A stretch of 64,000 bases of DNA. It comes from Rutidosis leptorrhynchoides. Its lineage: Eukaryota; Streptophyta; Magnoliopsida; Asterales; Asteraceae. The stretch lies in the NCBI RefSeq assembly GCF_046630445.1, contig NC_092333.1, positions 719,936,001-720,000,000 of the forward strand, read 5' to 3'. The notes under the pieces are model-generated. The model searched no databases. It was not told the DNA's origin and saw nothing but the letters and a program-made list of their open reading frames with translations. The translations under genes and the position numbers were made by a program. Of the stretch, positions 1 to 10,802 are shown piece after piece (positions within the stretch are counted from its first letter, which is position 1; each line of letters begins with the position of its first letter).

Positions 1-1264
1 ACGGTGGTTGCATCTCTATTGACCAGGGAGGGAATATGGGTTTCGGAGTAGGAATATAGTTTCTACCTATATCTTGGCAATGAGCTATGATTTGGTTTTG
101 ATGAACTTGCCAATCTTCAAATGCTCTCTGTCTAGCATTTTCGTACTCCTGTGAAGCTATAAACCTTTGCATTTCTTGCATTTCATTTACCCCTCCTACA
201 TTACCTTGCTGTTGATTTCTCTCAACCTGTGGATGTCTACCATGGTATTGTACTGCGGCGTTATTTCGCCTCTTCAAAACTTTCGCACCATGGTATACAT
301 TTAAACCTATAGTATCGCGGGGTTCTGGTTCTTCGACTAATAATCCCCCCCGACTTATATCCACACCGAGATATTCAGCAATCAAAGTAATAAAAATACC
401 ACCTCCTATTATGCTATGCGGTCTCATCCCCCTAACCATAGCTGATAAATAATAACCCACACAATAAGGTATACTTACAGCGCTTTGTGGGTCTCGAATA
501 CACATATGGTAAAACAAATCCTGTTCATTTACCTTTTCCTTGTTCTTACCTCTTTGTGTAATCGAATTAGCTAAAAACCTATGAATCACTCTTAATTCAG
601 CTCTATCTATATCCAAATAAGAGTAATTCCCCCCTTTGAATCGGTGATGGCTTGTCATTTGACTCCATACACCATGTGTATCAAAATTTTCATCTATCTT
701 TCTACCATTTAGTATCAACCCTCTACAATCGGCAGATGCTAACTCCTCAGGCGTATATATACGTAAAGCCTGAGCCATGTCTAGTAAAGACATGTGGCGC
801 ATCGAACCTCCTAACAAAAATCTAATAAAAGATCGATCGGTTAAACTAGCTACCCGATCATTTAATTCTATACTACACAACAATTCTTCACACCATACTT
901 TATATACAGGTCTACGCAGGGTGAATAAACGTACCCAGTCATTAAAAGTAGAATTACCATACCTCTGTGCAAGTAATTCCCTAATTGGCCCGGCCAATTC
1001 TACAGCTTCTAATGGTCCCCACTCTATGACCCTAGGTACCTCAACAACTTTAGAATGAAGAGTATGCAAACCCCTTTGGTATTTTGGATAATCTATCCAA
1101 AGTCTGTCAAATCTCAGGTTCGGGTGCAAATCTTCCAAGTGCATATCAGAAAATGTCATGACTGGATGAGGTATATCTTGCTTGTAGTAGTTATCCACCT
1201 CCTGTTGTTCCGCATTCTCAGCAGGAGCATTGCGAGCTTGGGATGAAGATTCACCCCTTTCAGT
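1..1264 (-). CDS. ORF in the env position of element A, ATHILA ORF-1-like (partial)
   Basis: The minus strand is open from 1,264 to the window edge, more than 420 codons. The protein matches the B copy at 37,211-38,423 block by block: a segment beginning HPNLRFDR, then a VPRVI(D/E)W block, LFT(I/L)RRPVYK, MS(M/L)LDMA, and an IPYCVG(F/Y)YLS segment near the C-terminal half. The blocks resemble the ATHILA ORF-1 family of Athila retrotransposons, whose function is unknown. I see no clear signal peptide or membrane anchor in the visible part, so calling it an envelope is not supported. A consensus splice acceptor (TTTTGCAG) immediately precedes the open segment. Confidence 0.7.
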
Positions 1265-1943
1265 CTGCAAAACACATCAAACACAATTTTTGTGCATCCA
1301 AATATGCATTAGTGTCAGCAAAATCATCAATCAAAATAATTTCAATGACATGATCAATTTATATCAAACTTAAGCTCATTTTCACATTTTTATCAAATCT
1401 ACACTTTTTCAAATAAGCATATACGAAAATGTTCGCCAAGTTCATAAGCATTCAACTCAAATAACATGTCAAAATAATCATTACTAGTAATTAAACAAGT
1501 TTCAAATGGCATTATCTCTCAAAAATCAAGTTCATGAATTTTTAAACTTGAAAAAGTCCATTTTAATTCTCAAAATCATGTTTAGGCTCAAAGTTTGGAT
1601 CATTTAACTACCTAAACATGTTACACTACTTAATTTAGCAACAATTCATGACAAAAATTGGCCATAACCTGTTTATATCAAAAAGCCCCAAATTTGCTCA
1701 AGAACACAAACCCTAGATTACTCAAAATTTGAAGTTTAAGGCTTCTAATCATGTTAAATAGCATCAATCTAGGTTATACAAGCATAATACATAAACAATT
1801 TAAGCATAATTACACTAAAAAGCATCAAAATCAAATTGGGGAAAAAATTGCTCAAGAACACTAATTTTCGGATTAAATGGTGTTTAGGTGTAGAAATTTA
1901 CCGTTTTTCTTGAGTAATTCCTTGATAGCATCCTTCTCAACAT
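1265..1943 (-). other. Candidate leader exon and intron before the env-position ORF (element A)
   Basis: On the minus strand a short ATG-initiated segment (1,943-1,902, 14 codons, rich in Arg and Ser) ends at a GGTAAAT donor. The acceptor TTTTGCAG lies at 1,265-1,272. The intron would be about 637 bp and keeps phase 0 with the downstream open frame. Element B has the same arrangement (donor at 26,054, acceptor ending at 37,210). Athila-clade elements are reported to express env-position ORFs from spliced RNAs, so this is plausible. No transcript evidence is available here. Confidence 0.5.
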
Positions 1944-3134
1944 GATTATAGTAAAAGATTTGATGATTAACGGTTAAAAATTGTGATTTTGGGGGTTTTT
2001 TTCGTGTATTTTCGCTGTATGTTCGCTGTATGTGTGGGTGGTAGTGTGGACTGATCTGTTCTTTACGTTTTATTTTTTTTCTGAGTTTTGGTCCTCCCGC
2101 GAGTCGCGGTGGTTGGACCCTTCAAACTCCGCGACTCGCGGAGTTTGTTTTTTTTTGTTTTTTTTTTATTTTTTATAACATCTTATACTAATTAAAACAA
2201 TTAAGTAATTAATTTTAAAAATTTTGTTTCCCTTGTTATTTAGGACGAGGTCGTTTCGGATCGATGTCCTAGTCCGTCCTTCGACAAAATTTTAAAATTT
2301 GTCTTTTTGTAGCGATTGTTTTAAAAGCTAAGATTTTTGGGTTTTTTAATGTTTTTGGCATACTTTAATTCAATAAGATTAAAAATAATGATAATAAAAG
2401 TTCTCGTCCCTCCCTCGGGTAAAGCAATTTCGGTTCAAAGACCTAGTCTTCAACTTACGACGAATTTTAAAAATCATATTTTTAACTTAATGAGATAAAG
2501 TAAATTTTTGTTTTTAAATTCACACAATTTAAATATAAAATTCAAAATTAATATTAAAAATTCACACCAAACTTACAATTTAAAATGCATAAAATTAAAA
2601 ATTCATATTTTAAAAATTAAAAATTCTCACCAAACTTAATTTAAAAATTCATATTATAAATTCACACCAAACTTATATTAATTTTTCAAATATTTACAAT
2701 TTTAAAAATATTGTTTTTACAAAGTTTACAATATTAATTTAAGATTTAAATATTAATTTAAAAACATGATAAAAATAAAATTAAAAATCTTTTTGGCTTT
2801 TTATCCCACTTTAATCAATCAAATATTATCAAAAATATGCGCCCCTCTTTTCGGTAAAGTAATTTCGGTTCCAAGACCTAATTTAACTCATGACGAATTT
2901 TTGAAATATTTTGGGTTGATTGATTAAAGATATTTATACCTTAAGAATAAACGTTAAATTTCACAGTGATGTAATAAATTTTTGAATGATATCAATAATT
3001 TCGGTCGCCAAACCTAATTTTATTCAATACCAATTTAATACTTTTTAGCGAACAAATTAGCGTTTATTATCAAAAGATTAAAAATAAAAATAAAAAAATA
3101 AAAACTGTACAAACATATCTGTGATATAGATTTC
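1944..3134 (-). other. AT-rich noncoding spacer of element A
   Basis: This stretch between the small zinc-knuckle ORF and the leader exon holds no credible ORF. It is very rich in A and T and contains three versions of a short block that includes 'GGTAAAGTAATTTCGGT' or a variant, roughly 400-600 bp apart. The same blocks occur in B at 25,100-25,750. It also holds the palindromic pair listed separately. Confidence 0.6.
2097..2147. repeat. Palindromic word pair of element A, spacer copy
   Basis: Two copies of CCGCGA(G/C)TCGCGG start at 2,097 and 2,129, 32 bp apart. The second is embedded in a 25-bp perfect inverted repeat with a single central base (2,123-2,147). The identical word recurs in pairs in the leader (10,333-10,380) and LTR (12,282-12,334) of the same element. 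Confidence 0.9.
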
Positions 3135-3551
3135 TTAGTTATATGATCTATCCAATTCATAAGATAGTCGGTTTAATTGGTTTTCCATGGCTACATAGGC
3201 GTAACCTCGAGCATTCAGTGTCTTTTCTTCTAAACATATGAACGGTCCGTCTCTGCATAAAGTAACAAATTCGGTGTTTGAATAGGTTTGATTATTTGAA
3301 CATTTACCTCCATGTGACCATTTTCCGCATTTGTGACATCTTTCTAGGTGTCGTGCTCTTCTTTTCGCTGCGGATTTTGATTTTCCTTTACCAAATTGTA
3401 ACTTATTATCTTCGCATCTGGATTCTTTTCTAACTCCGTCCAATCTTTCTCTGATTACTGATACTATTTCACTCGGAAGTGTGTCATTATTACGTTTAGT
3501 GATCAAAGCGTGTAGCATTAGGCCATGGTTTAGTTCACAGGCAGTCTTCAT
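3135..3551 (-). CDS. Small CCHC zinc-knuckle ORF between pol and the env-position ORF (element A)
   Basis: This ORF of 138 codons lies 163 bp downstream of the integrase stop. The centre carries a basic run followed by CHKCGKWSHGGKC, a CX2CX4HX4C zinc knuckle of the type used by gag nucleocapsids to bind nucleic acid. It is preceded by an N-terminal LNHGLMLHALITKR block and followed by a conserved block ending NARGYAYVAMEN. Element B has the same ORF at 24,475-24,852, so it is a standing part of this lineage and not a chance frame. It is not the gag zinc knuckle, which sits in the separate gag ORF of this element. Its role is unknown; nucleic-acid binding is inferred from the motif only. Confidence 0.75.
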   Translation of the reverse strand: MKTACELNHGLMLHALITKRNNDTLPSEIVSVIRERLDGVRKESRCEDNKLQFGKGKSKSAAKRRARHLERCHKCGKWSHGGKCSNNQTYSNTEFVTLCRDGPFICLEEKTLNARGYAYVAMENQLNRLSYELDRSYN

Positions 3552-3714
3552 TTCCTAAAAAAATAAAAATTTAGAATGGGGGGAGAAGACTAGTTCTTTA
3601 GGGTCTGCTAGGGAAAGACCATTCGGGTTCCATTTTCGAGAACTACACGAAAACAGACAATCTAACTCTAACAGAAATACATATTATCCTTTAAAGACTT
3701 GATTCTCCCCACAC

Positions 3715-5583
3715 TTAGTTAGCTGTGGTGTCGAAATTGTGATTAACTTCGTTGCCGACTTCCATCGGACTATCTATGTAGTGTTTAACTCTGTGACCAT
3801 TAACTTTAAATTCAATCCCATTTGAATTTATTAATTCTATCGTTCCGTATGGAAAAACTCTTTTAACTATGAATGGTCCAGACCATCTTGATTTCAATTT
3901 TCCAGGAAATAGCTTGAATCGTGAATTGAAAAGAAGAACTCTGTCTCCTTCTTTAAATTCTTTTGAACTTCTGATTCTTTTATCATGCCATTTCTTCGTT
4001 CTTTCCTTATAGATTAACGAATTATCGTATGCTTCATGTCTTAATTCTTCTAATTCGTTTAGTTGACTTAATCGTAGACGTCCGGCTTCATGTAAATCAA
4101 GATTACATGTCTTCAAAGCCCAAAATGCTTTGTGTTCAATTTCTACTGGAAGATGACATGCTTTTCCATAAACAAGTCTAAAAGGTGTGGTTCCAATTGG
4201 AGTTTTGTAGGCTGTTCTAAAAGCCCAGAGTGCATCCTCCAATTTAATGGACCATTCCTTCGGATTTGATCCTACGGTTTTCTCTAGAATTCGTTTTAAA
4301 GCTCGGTTGGTATTTTCAACTTGTCTACTTGTTTGTGGATGATATGCGGTGGAGATTTTATGAGTTACTCCATATCTTTTAAGAACTTTCTCAAGTTGAT
4401 TATTACAGAAATGAGTTCCCCGATCACTTATTAAAGCTTTCGGTGTTCCAAACCTTGCAAAAAGACGTTTTAAAAAGTTGACTACAACTCTTGCATCGTT
4501 AGTTGGGAGAGCTTGTGCTTCCGCCCATTTAGATACATAATCAATGGCTACGAGTATATATAGATTATTATGAGATTTTGGAAATGGACCCATAAAGTCA
4601 ATACCCCAAATGTCAAATACTTCACATACTTGGATGACATTTTGTGGCATTTCATCACGTTGACTTATTTTTCCGGCCCTTTGACATGCATCACAGGATT
4701 TGCAAAGAAGGTGTGCGTCTTTGTAAATTGTAGGCCAATAGAATCCAGCATCATAAACTTTTTTTGCTGTTAGTTGAGGCCCATAATTCCCTCCTGTTGG
4801 TCCTGTGTGACAATGGTTTAAAATTTTACTAGCTTCATCTCCAAATACACATCGGCGTATTATTCCATCTGGACAACTTTTAAACAAATGTGGATCTTCC
4901 CAGAAATAGTGTTTTATATCACTGAAGAATTTCTTTCGTTTTTGGTACGATAATCCTTTTTCAAGGAATCCACAAACTAAGTAGTTTGCATAGTCTGCAA
5001 ACCATGGAATTTCTTTATAATCTATCTTCAATAGATATTCATCAGGAAAGTTGTCTTGTATGGCCGATTCATTTAGAACTTCTAATTCGGGATTTTCAAG
5101 ACGAGAAAGATGATCAGCCGCGAGATTTTCTGCTCCTCTTTTATCTCGGATTTCAATATCAAACTCTTGTAAGAGTAAGATCCAACGGATTAATCTTGGT
5201 TTAGCATCTTGTTTCGAAAATAGGTATCTAAGAGCATAATGGTCGGTATAGACCACCGTTTTTGCTAGAACGAGATATGATCGAAATTTGTCAAAAGCAA
5301 AGACAATAGCAAGGAGTTCTTTTTCAGTAGTTGTATAGTTCGTTTGTGCTCCTTGTAACGTCTTACTAGCATAATATATAGGTTGAAATCGTTTTTCAAT
5401 CCTTTGTCCTAAAACGGCTCCCATTGCAAAATCACTTGCATCGCACATTAGTTCAAATGGTAGATTCCAATTTGGTGTTATCATGATCGGCGCATTAGTG
5501 AGTTTCTCTTTAAAAATATTAAAAGATTTGATACAATCATCTGAAAAGATGAATGGAGCATCCTTTTCTAGGAGTTTATTCAT
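3715..5583 (-). CDS. Element A pol part: RNase H and integrase
   Basis: This 622-codon frame starts at the RT/RNase H connection. RNase H begins around residue 48 ([12 protein letters not shown]) and includes a TDHYALRYL block. The integrase follows with an HHCC zinc-binding region (HCHTG then [10 protein letters not shown]), the catalytic core ([17 protein letters not shown] and AYHPQT followed by the final acidic residue) and a C-terminal GPF(I/V)(V)KRV segment typical of Athila/Tat integrases. It ends at a short acidic tail. It is one piece of a pol that is broken in this copy. Confidence 0.9.
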   Translation of the reverse strand: MNKLLEKDAPFIFSDDCIKSFNIFKEKLTNAPIMITPNWNLPFELMCDASDFAMGAVLGQRIEKRFQPIYYASKTLQGAQTNYTTTEKELLAIVFAFDKFRSYLVLAKTVVYTDHYALRYLFSKQDAKPRLIRWILLLQEFDIEIRDKRGAENLAADHLSRLENPELEVLNESAIQDNFPDEYLLKIDYKEIPWFADYANYLVCGFLEKGLSYQKRKKFFSDIKHYFWEDPHLFKSCPDGIIRRCVFGDEASKILNHCHTGPTGGNYGPQLTAKKVYDAGFYWPTIYKDAHLLCKSCDACQRAGKISQRDEMPQNVIQVCEVFDIWGIDFMGPFPKSHNNLYILVAIDYVSKWAEAQALPTNDARVVVNFLKRLFARFGTPKALISDRGTHFCNNQLEKVLKRYGVTHKISTAYHPQTSRQVENTNRALKRILEKTVGSNPKEWSIKLEDALWAFRTAYKTPIGTTPFRLVYGKACHLPVEIEHKAFWALKTCNLDLHEAGRLRLSQLNELEELRHEAYDNSLIYKERTKKWHDKRIRSSKEFKEGDRVLLFNSRFKLFPGKLKSRWSGPFIVKRVFPYGTIELINSNGIEFKVNGHRVKHYIDSPMEVGNEVNHNFDTTAN

Positions 5584-5619
5584 ATGAGTGGCAATTTTTG
5601 AAAAATCTTTTATAAAACG

Positions 5620-7497
5620 TCAGTAAAAACCGGCATGCCCTAGAAAACTCCTAACTCCTCTAACATTGGTGGGATGTGGAAGTTTAGCAATTACATCTAC
5701 TTTAGCTCTATCCACTTCAATTCCTTCTTTTGAAATTTTATGACCAAGAACGATGCCCTCTTTAACCATGAAATGGCATTTCTCCCAATTAAGTACTAGA
5801 TTTGATTGTTCGCATCTAATGAGCATTCGTTCCAGATTAACTAGACATGTTTCAAATGTATCACCGAAGACTGAAAAGTCATCCATGAAAACTTCCATGC
5901 ATTCTTCTATCATGTCATGAAAAATCGCCATCATACACCTTTGAAAGGTTGCAGGGGCGTTACAAAGTCCAAATGGCATGCGTTTGTAAGCAAAAGTACC
6001 ATAAGGGCACGTGAACGTGGTTTTCTCTTGATCTTCGGGTGCTATTGAAATTTGAAAATATCCGGAAAAACCATCAAGAAAACAATAGTAACTGTTTCCG
6101 GCTAATCTTTCCAACATTTGATCTATGAAAGGTAAGGGAAAGTGATCTTTTCTGGTGGCGTCATTTAATTTTCTATAATCAATACACACACGCCATCCTG
6201 TTACAGTCCTAGTAGGAATAAGCTCATTTTTTTCATTTTTAATGACAGTCATGCCACCCTTCTTAGGCACGCAATGAACTGGGCTTACCCATGGACTATC
6301 AGAAATTGGATAAATTACACCTGCATCTAGCAGTTTAATAATCTCTTTCTTAACTACATCTTGCATATTAGGATTTAGTCTTCGTTGGCGTTGCACATAC
6401 GTTTTATGACCTTCGTCCATAAGGATTTTATGTGTGCAATACGAAGGACTTATTCCTTTAATATCATGAATCTTCCATGCAATGGCTGGTTTATGAGCTT
6501 TCAACACAGAAATGAGTTGTGATTTCTCATTTTCAATAAGAGAAGACGATATTATTACAGGTAATTCAGATTCACCATGTAAATAAGCGTATTCCAAATG
6601 GTTTGGAAGTGGCTTTAACTCTAATTTCGGAGGTTCTTCTATCGATGATTTATATCGATATCTGTCTTCTTCTTTTAGCATTTGAATTTCTTCTGTTGTT
6701 GGTTCATATCCATTAGCTATAAGTGTAGCTAACATTTCAGCTTCATCAATTGGTTCATTACCTTCTCTTAAAGAACATTCTCCTGTTCCTTGTAATTCTG
6801 GAAATTCTTCTAACAATTCTGCATGTGCATCTATAGTTTGAATATAATAACATGTATCATCTGCAGATTGTGGTTGTTGCATTGCTCTATCAACTGAAAA
6901 GGTAACACTCTCATCCACTATACTTAGGGTCAATTTCTTACCGAACACGTCTATCATTGCTTTAGCCGTGTTTAAGAATGGTCTTCCTAATATGAGAGGA
7001 ACTTGAGAATCTTCTTCCATGTCTAGAACAACAAAATCTACTGGAAATACTAAAGTACCAACTTTAACTAGCATGTTCTCCATTATCCCTCTAGGATATT
7101 TTATTGATCTATCGGCTAGTTGTATGCTTATTCTGGTTGGTTTCAATTCTCCAAGGTCTAGTTTAGCGTATAGTGAATACGGCATTAGATTTATACTAGC
7201 ACCTAAGTCTGCCAATGCTTCTATTGAACTAAGACTACCCAGAAAACATGGAATCGTGAAACTTCCTGGATCAGATAGTTTTTCTGGTATCTTATTCAAC
7301 AGCAATGTTGAACAATTAGCATTCATGGTAACAGCCGAGAGTTCTTCCATTTTCTTTCTATTTGAGATTAGATCTTTCAAGAATTTAGCATATCTAGGCA
7401 TTCCTGAAATCACATCAATGAAAGGAAGATTTACATTTATCTGTTTAAACATATCCAAGAATTTGGATTGCTCGGCTTCAAATTTCTCTTTCTTCAT
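5620..7497 (-). CDS. Element A pol part: aspartic protease and reverse transcriptase
   Basis: This is a 625-codon frame. The aspartic protease active site is ADLGASINLMP (catalytic Asp near residue 97), with the flap-side ILGRPFL block downstream. A linker leads into a reverse transcriptase with the YPISDSPWVSPVH, VCIDYRKLN and MPFGLCNAPATFQRCM blocks and the FMDD catalytic motif near residues 537-540. The order protease-RT-RNase H-integrase is that of Ty3/gypsy elements, and the sequence style is Athila. The frame stops a little before RNase H; the copy is broken. Confidence 0.92.
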   Translation of the reverse strand: MKKEKFEAEQSKFLDMFKQINVNLPFIDVISGMPRYAKFLKDLISNRKKMEELSAVTMNANCSTLLLNKIPEKLSDPGSFTIPCFLGSLSSIEALADLGASINLMPYSLYAKLDLGELKPTRISIQLADRSIKYPRGIMENMLVKVGTLVFPVDFVVLDMEEDSQVPLILGRPFLNTAKAMIDVFGKKLTLSIVDESVTFSVDRAMQQPQSADDTCYYIQTIDAHAELLEEFPELQGTGECSLREGNEPIDEAEMLATLIANGYEPTTEEIQMLKEEDRYRYKSSIEEPPKLELKPLPNHLEYAYLHGESELPVIISSSLIENEKSQLISVLKAHKPAIAWKIHDIKGISPSYCTHKILMDEGHKTYVQRQRRLNPNMQDVVKKEIIKLLDAGVIYPISDSPWVSPVHCVPKKGGMTVIKNEKNELIPTRTVTGWRVCIDYRKLNDATRKDHFPLPFIDQMLERLAGNSYYCFLDGFSGYFQISIAPEDQEKTTFTCPYGTFAYKRMPFGLCNAPATFQRCMMAIFHDMIEECMEVFMDDFSVFGDTFETCLVNLERMLIRCEQSNLVLNWEKCHFMVKEGIVLGHKISKEGIEVDRAKVDVIAKLPHPTNVRGVRSFLGHAGFY

Positions 7498-7818
7498 TTT
7501 ACTCGGGTAAGGAAGTGGTGGTTGGTATGGTTTAACATAAGGTTTAGCCTTAACTGTGTTATCTTCATTAACCTTTTCAACTACCGGTTCTTTTTCCTTA
7601 TCTTGATCAGGTTGTGGTTCTTGTGGAGTAGGAATAGCTTCATCAGAAGTTACAGGTATTTAAGGTGGTTTAAGTGTTGTACCACTTCTTGTGGTAATGG
7701 CTTTAGCTGTTTCATTCCGGGGGTTAGCATTTGTATCACTAGGTAGACTTCCCGGTTTTCTTTCACCTATTAACCTTGCTAGGTTACTTACTTCTTGTTC
7801 CAGATTTTGAATAGAAGT
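7498..7818 (-). other. Gag-protease linker of element A
   Basis: This stretch of about 320 bp between the gag and protease frames encodes proline- and lysine-rich linker sequence in the element's lineage. It is not continuously open in this copy. Nothing else is seen in it. Confidence 0.5.
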
Positions 7819-9318
7819 TTATTGATTTCTAATTGCTTGAGCATTTTGTTCATTGGTTTGTTTCTGAGATGTGAAAAACTGCGTTTGAGTCTCAACTAGC
7901 TTCGTCATCATGTCTTCTAAATTCGTCTTTTTATCATCGGTTTGTTGTGGTGGTTTGTTTTGAAAATTAGGTCTTTGCTGATTGTAAGTATTATTGGATA
8001 CTTGTTGATTGCTAGGACCTTGTTGGTTGTTGTATGGAATATTTCGGTTATAATTCTGGTTTTGATTGTAAATTGGTCTTGGCGGTTGATAATTATTCTG
8101 ATAATTATTTCCAGGCCTTTGGTTTATGTATGAAATATTCTCTCTTTGTTCCATTGTTAATTCAATACTGAGACAATCTTTTGTCAAATGTGGTCCTCCA
8201 CACTGCTCACAACTAATTCGTATTGAGTGAATATCTTTAGTCATCTTTTCCATTCGTCTCTCCACAGCATCTATCTTTGCGGAAATGAAATCTAAGTCAT
8301 GGCTAGAATCGGCTCTAGCTGCTTTAGATGATCTAACGATATCTTTTTCTTGGTGCCACTCATGTGAGTGGGAAGCAGTGTTATCAATAATTTTGTAAGC
8401 ATCAGTTTCGGTTTTCTTCATAATAGAACCACCAGCTGCTATATCTATGTCTTTCCTTGTAGTGATGTCGCATCCTTGGTAGAATATTTGTACTATTTGA
8501 CAGGTGTCTAAACCATGTTGCGGACATCCTCTTAATAAATTTCCAAATCTTGTCCACGCCTCATATAGAGTTTCATTTGGCTTCTGTGTAAATGTAACAA
8601 TTTCTCCTTGAAGTCTTACGGCTTTAGATGCCGGAAAGAATTGTTTAAGAAATTTTTCAACTAAAACGTCCCATGTATCAATCGCCCCTTCAGGTAACGA
8701 TTCCAACCAATCTTTGGCTTCTCCCTTTAAAGTCCAGGGAAATAACATGAGATATATCTGTTCATCCTCCACTTCTCGGATTTTAAATAGTGTGCAGATC
8801 CTATTAAAGGTACGTAGATGTTCATTTGGATCTTCCTTCGGCGCACCACTAAATTGGCATTGATTAGTCACCATGTGTAGAATTTGTCCTTTGATTTCAT
8901 AGTCTGGCGCATTAATGTCTGGATGAGTAATTGCGTGACCTTGGCCAGTGCGTTTAGCTCTCATTCGGTCTTCCATACTTAAAGGTTCCAGATTCTCCAT
9001 AATTGAATTTGTTGAATCGGAATCACTAGAGGATTCTGATTTAATGGTTCGTTCCTCAACAATCTCTGTTTGAATGATTGGTAGTTCCGGAGGAAAGTTT
9101 AATGGTTCAGGATCTATGAATCGTTCCTGAATATTCTCCGGATTCTCAATTGTGAGGTCGGGTTCAAAAAATGGATTATCGAAAATTTGAACTAGAGTAC
9201 TTGGTCGACTGGATGACGATTCTAAAGAAAAATCAACGGTGGTAATATTTGCTAAATGTCTTGATCTAGTTACAGGTGGTGAACGTACAAAAGGTGGTGA
9301 ACGTCTTGCTCGGTGCAT
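7819..9318 (-). CDS. Element A gag
   Basis: This 499-codon frame starts at an ATG with a basic, Arg/Ser/Pro-rich N-terminus. Residues from about 150 to 290 form a retrotransposon gag capsid domain: a PNEHLRTFNRIC block, LFPWTLKGEAKDWLESL, and WDVLVEKFLKQFFP. A short zinc knuckle, CEQCGGPHLTKDC (CX2CX3HX4C), follows near residue 370. The C-terminal quarter is rich in Asn, Gln and Pro. In this family gag forms the particle shell and binds the element RNA. Confidence 0.88.
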   Translation of the reverse strand: MHRARRSPPFVRSPPVTRSRHLANITTVDFSLESSSSRPSTLVQIFDNPFFEPDLTIENPENIQERFIDPEPLNFPPELPIIQTEIVEERTIKSESSSDSDSTNSIMENLEPLSMEDRMRAKRTGQGHAITHPDINAPDYEIKGQILHMVTNQCQFSGAPKEDPNEHLRTFNRICTLFKIREVEDEQIYLMLFPWTLKGEAKDWLESLPEGAIDTWDVLVEKFLKQFFPASKAVRLQGEIVTFTQKPNETLYEAWTRFGNLLRGCPQHGLDTCQIVQIFYQGCDITTRKDIDIAAGGSIMKKTETDAYKIIDNTASHSHEWHQEKDIVRSSKAARADSSHDLDFISAKIDAVERRMEKMTKDIHSIRISCEQCGGPHLTKDCLSIELTMEQRENISYINQRPGNNYQNNYQPPRPIYNQNQNYNRNIPYNNQQGPSNQQVSNNTYNQQRPNFQNKPPQQTDDKKTNLEDMMTKLVETQTQFFTSQKQTNEQNAQAIRNQ

Positions 9319-10775
9319 TCACTGAATATCCTATTAGTTTTTAAAAGGAAAGAAAAATTATAATAAGTTATCCAATCAATAGACTTTTCTGATTTTGCCC
9401 ACGTTTCGAATAGCCAAAAGATGCAGCAGAGGGGCAGGATTCGTTTGGTCTCAATATAATTGAGGACTGTTTGGCTCCAATAACCCGGTCCACGTACAAA
9501 TCCAACTATTACTACGAACCAGAAAATTTTGATGTCTATTAATTTAACCACTTAAAATAAATTTTCGTAATTTTAAGAAATTTAGATAAGAAGTAGAATA
9601 AAAATCTATGTCCTAAAACTAGAATATCGAGAAATAAGAAATAAAAAGAGTTCGTCGAAAAAGGTCGAAAAAGAAAAATGGTTGAAAAATAAAAGGTGAC
9701 GGAAAAATAAAAGAAACTTATAACACTTAAAAACACTTGACTAACCTAACCTTATTACCACAACTAACTTAAAATTATAATCGCAAATTGAGATTACTAA
9801 TTGGAATGATAATTGATACATAGGTAAAAGTCGTCTAAAAATATTAAAGCTTACAGGAAAAACTAAATCCCAAATGGAAATAACTTAAAAAGAAACTAAA
9901 ACTTAAAAAGGCATCGCAAAATTCTAAAGCACCTAAATCTTAGTCTAAAGAAAAAGCACTTAAGGAATTCTACGGCAAAGCCTAAAAATCTAGAAGTAAA
10001 AATAACTATGGCAAAAACTAAGTTTAAAACTAAATATGAGCTAAAAATACAAATATTACGCTAAAATAATTAAAAAGGGACAAAATATAAAAATATACAA
10101 AAAGTTGTAAAAAGTACAATTTTTATAAAAATATTATTTTTATATTATTTATTTATTAAAACTATTAATTTTAAATAAATAAAACTAATTAAAAATAATT
10201 ATTACAAATTAATTAAATCTTTAAACTAAATAATAAATTAATTAACCCTAAATACTAATTAATTAATAATAATAATTAAAATTCGGTAATAAATGCCAAA
10301 TTAGGGTTGTTGTGTGCCTGTGTCAAACGGCTCCGCGAGTTGCGGTATTCCAAGCAGCAAACCCCGCGAGTCGCGGGGTTCCAGTTTTCAACTCTGGAAC
10401 AGTTTAAAACTTGACATTTTTTTTTTATTTTCTGTTTTAAAATCTAAATATTTATATAATAAAAACTTATATTTAAAAACTTAAATAAAAATAGAACTAC
10501 TTTATAATTTTAAAAATATAAAAATAGATTTATATATATATATTTTTTTATATGTTTTAAATAAAAACAAAATACTTAAATAAAACTTATATAAAAATAA
10601 AGAAACTTTATAAAACTTAAATATTTAACAAAATCTTAAAAATACTTATATTTTTGTTTTTCTTTTTATATTTTCGAATATTTAAAACGTATTTTTATAA
10701 AAACGAATTTTAATAAAAGTAAACTAAAAATCTTTTTTTTTTATATTAGCGTTGCGCTTCCGGCGTTTAAGAAGT
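9319..10775 (-). other. Leader (5' untranslated region) of element A
   Basis: About 1.45 kb of strongly A/T-biased sequence lies between the primer site and gag. Only short frames occur, and none looks like protein. It holds a palindromic pair at 10,333-10,380. Confidence 0.7.
10333..10380. repeat. Palindromic word pair of element A, leader copy
   Basis: Two copies of the CCGCGAGTCGCGG word start at 10,333 (one mismatch) and 10,364, 31 bp apart. The second lies inside a 21-bp inverted repeat with a single central G (10,360-10,380). Confidence 0.88.
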
Positions 10776-10793
10776 TCCCCGGCAGCGGCGCCA
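10776..10793 (-). other. Primer-binding site of element A, tRNA-Asp type
   Basis: On the minus strand the 18 bases TGGCGCCGCTGCCGGGGA begin 9 bases after the LTR end. They match the 3' end of plant tRNA-Asp(GUC) with one mismatch, as I recall that tRNA. Athila elements are known to use this primer. Confidence 0.85.
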
Positions 10794-10802
10794 AAAATAA
10801 CT

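Noticed and set aside
7019-7510. 163-codon + strand frame opposite protease-RT
   Set aside because: Antisense shadow of the real pol frame.
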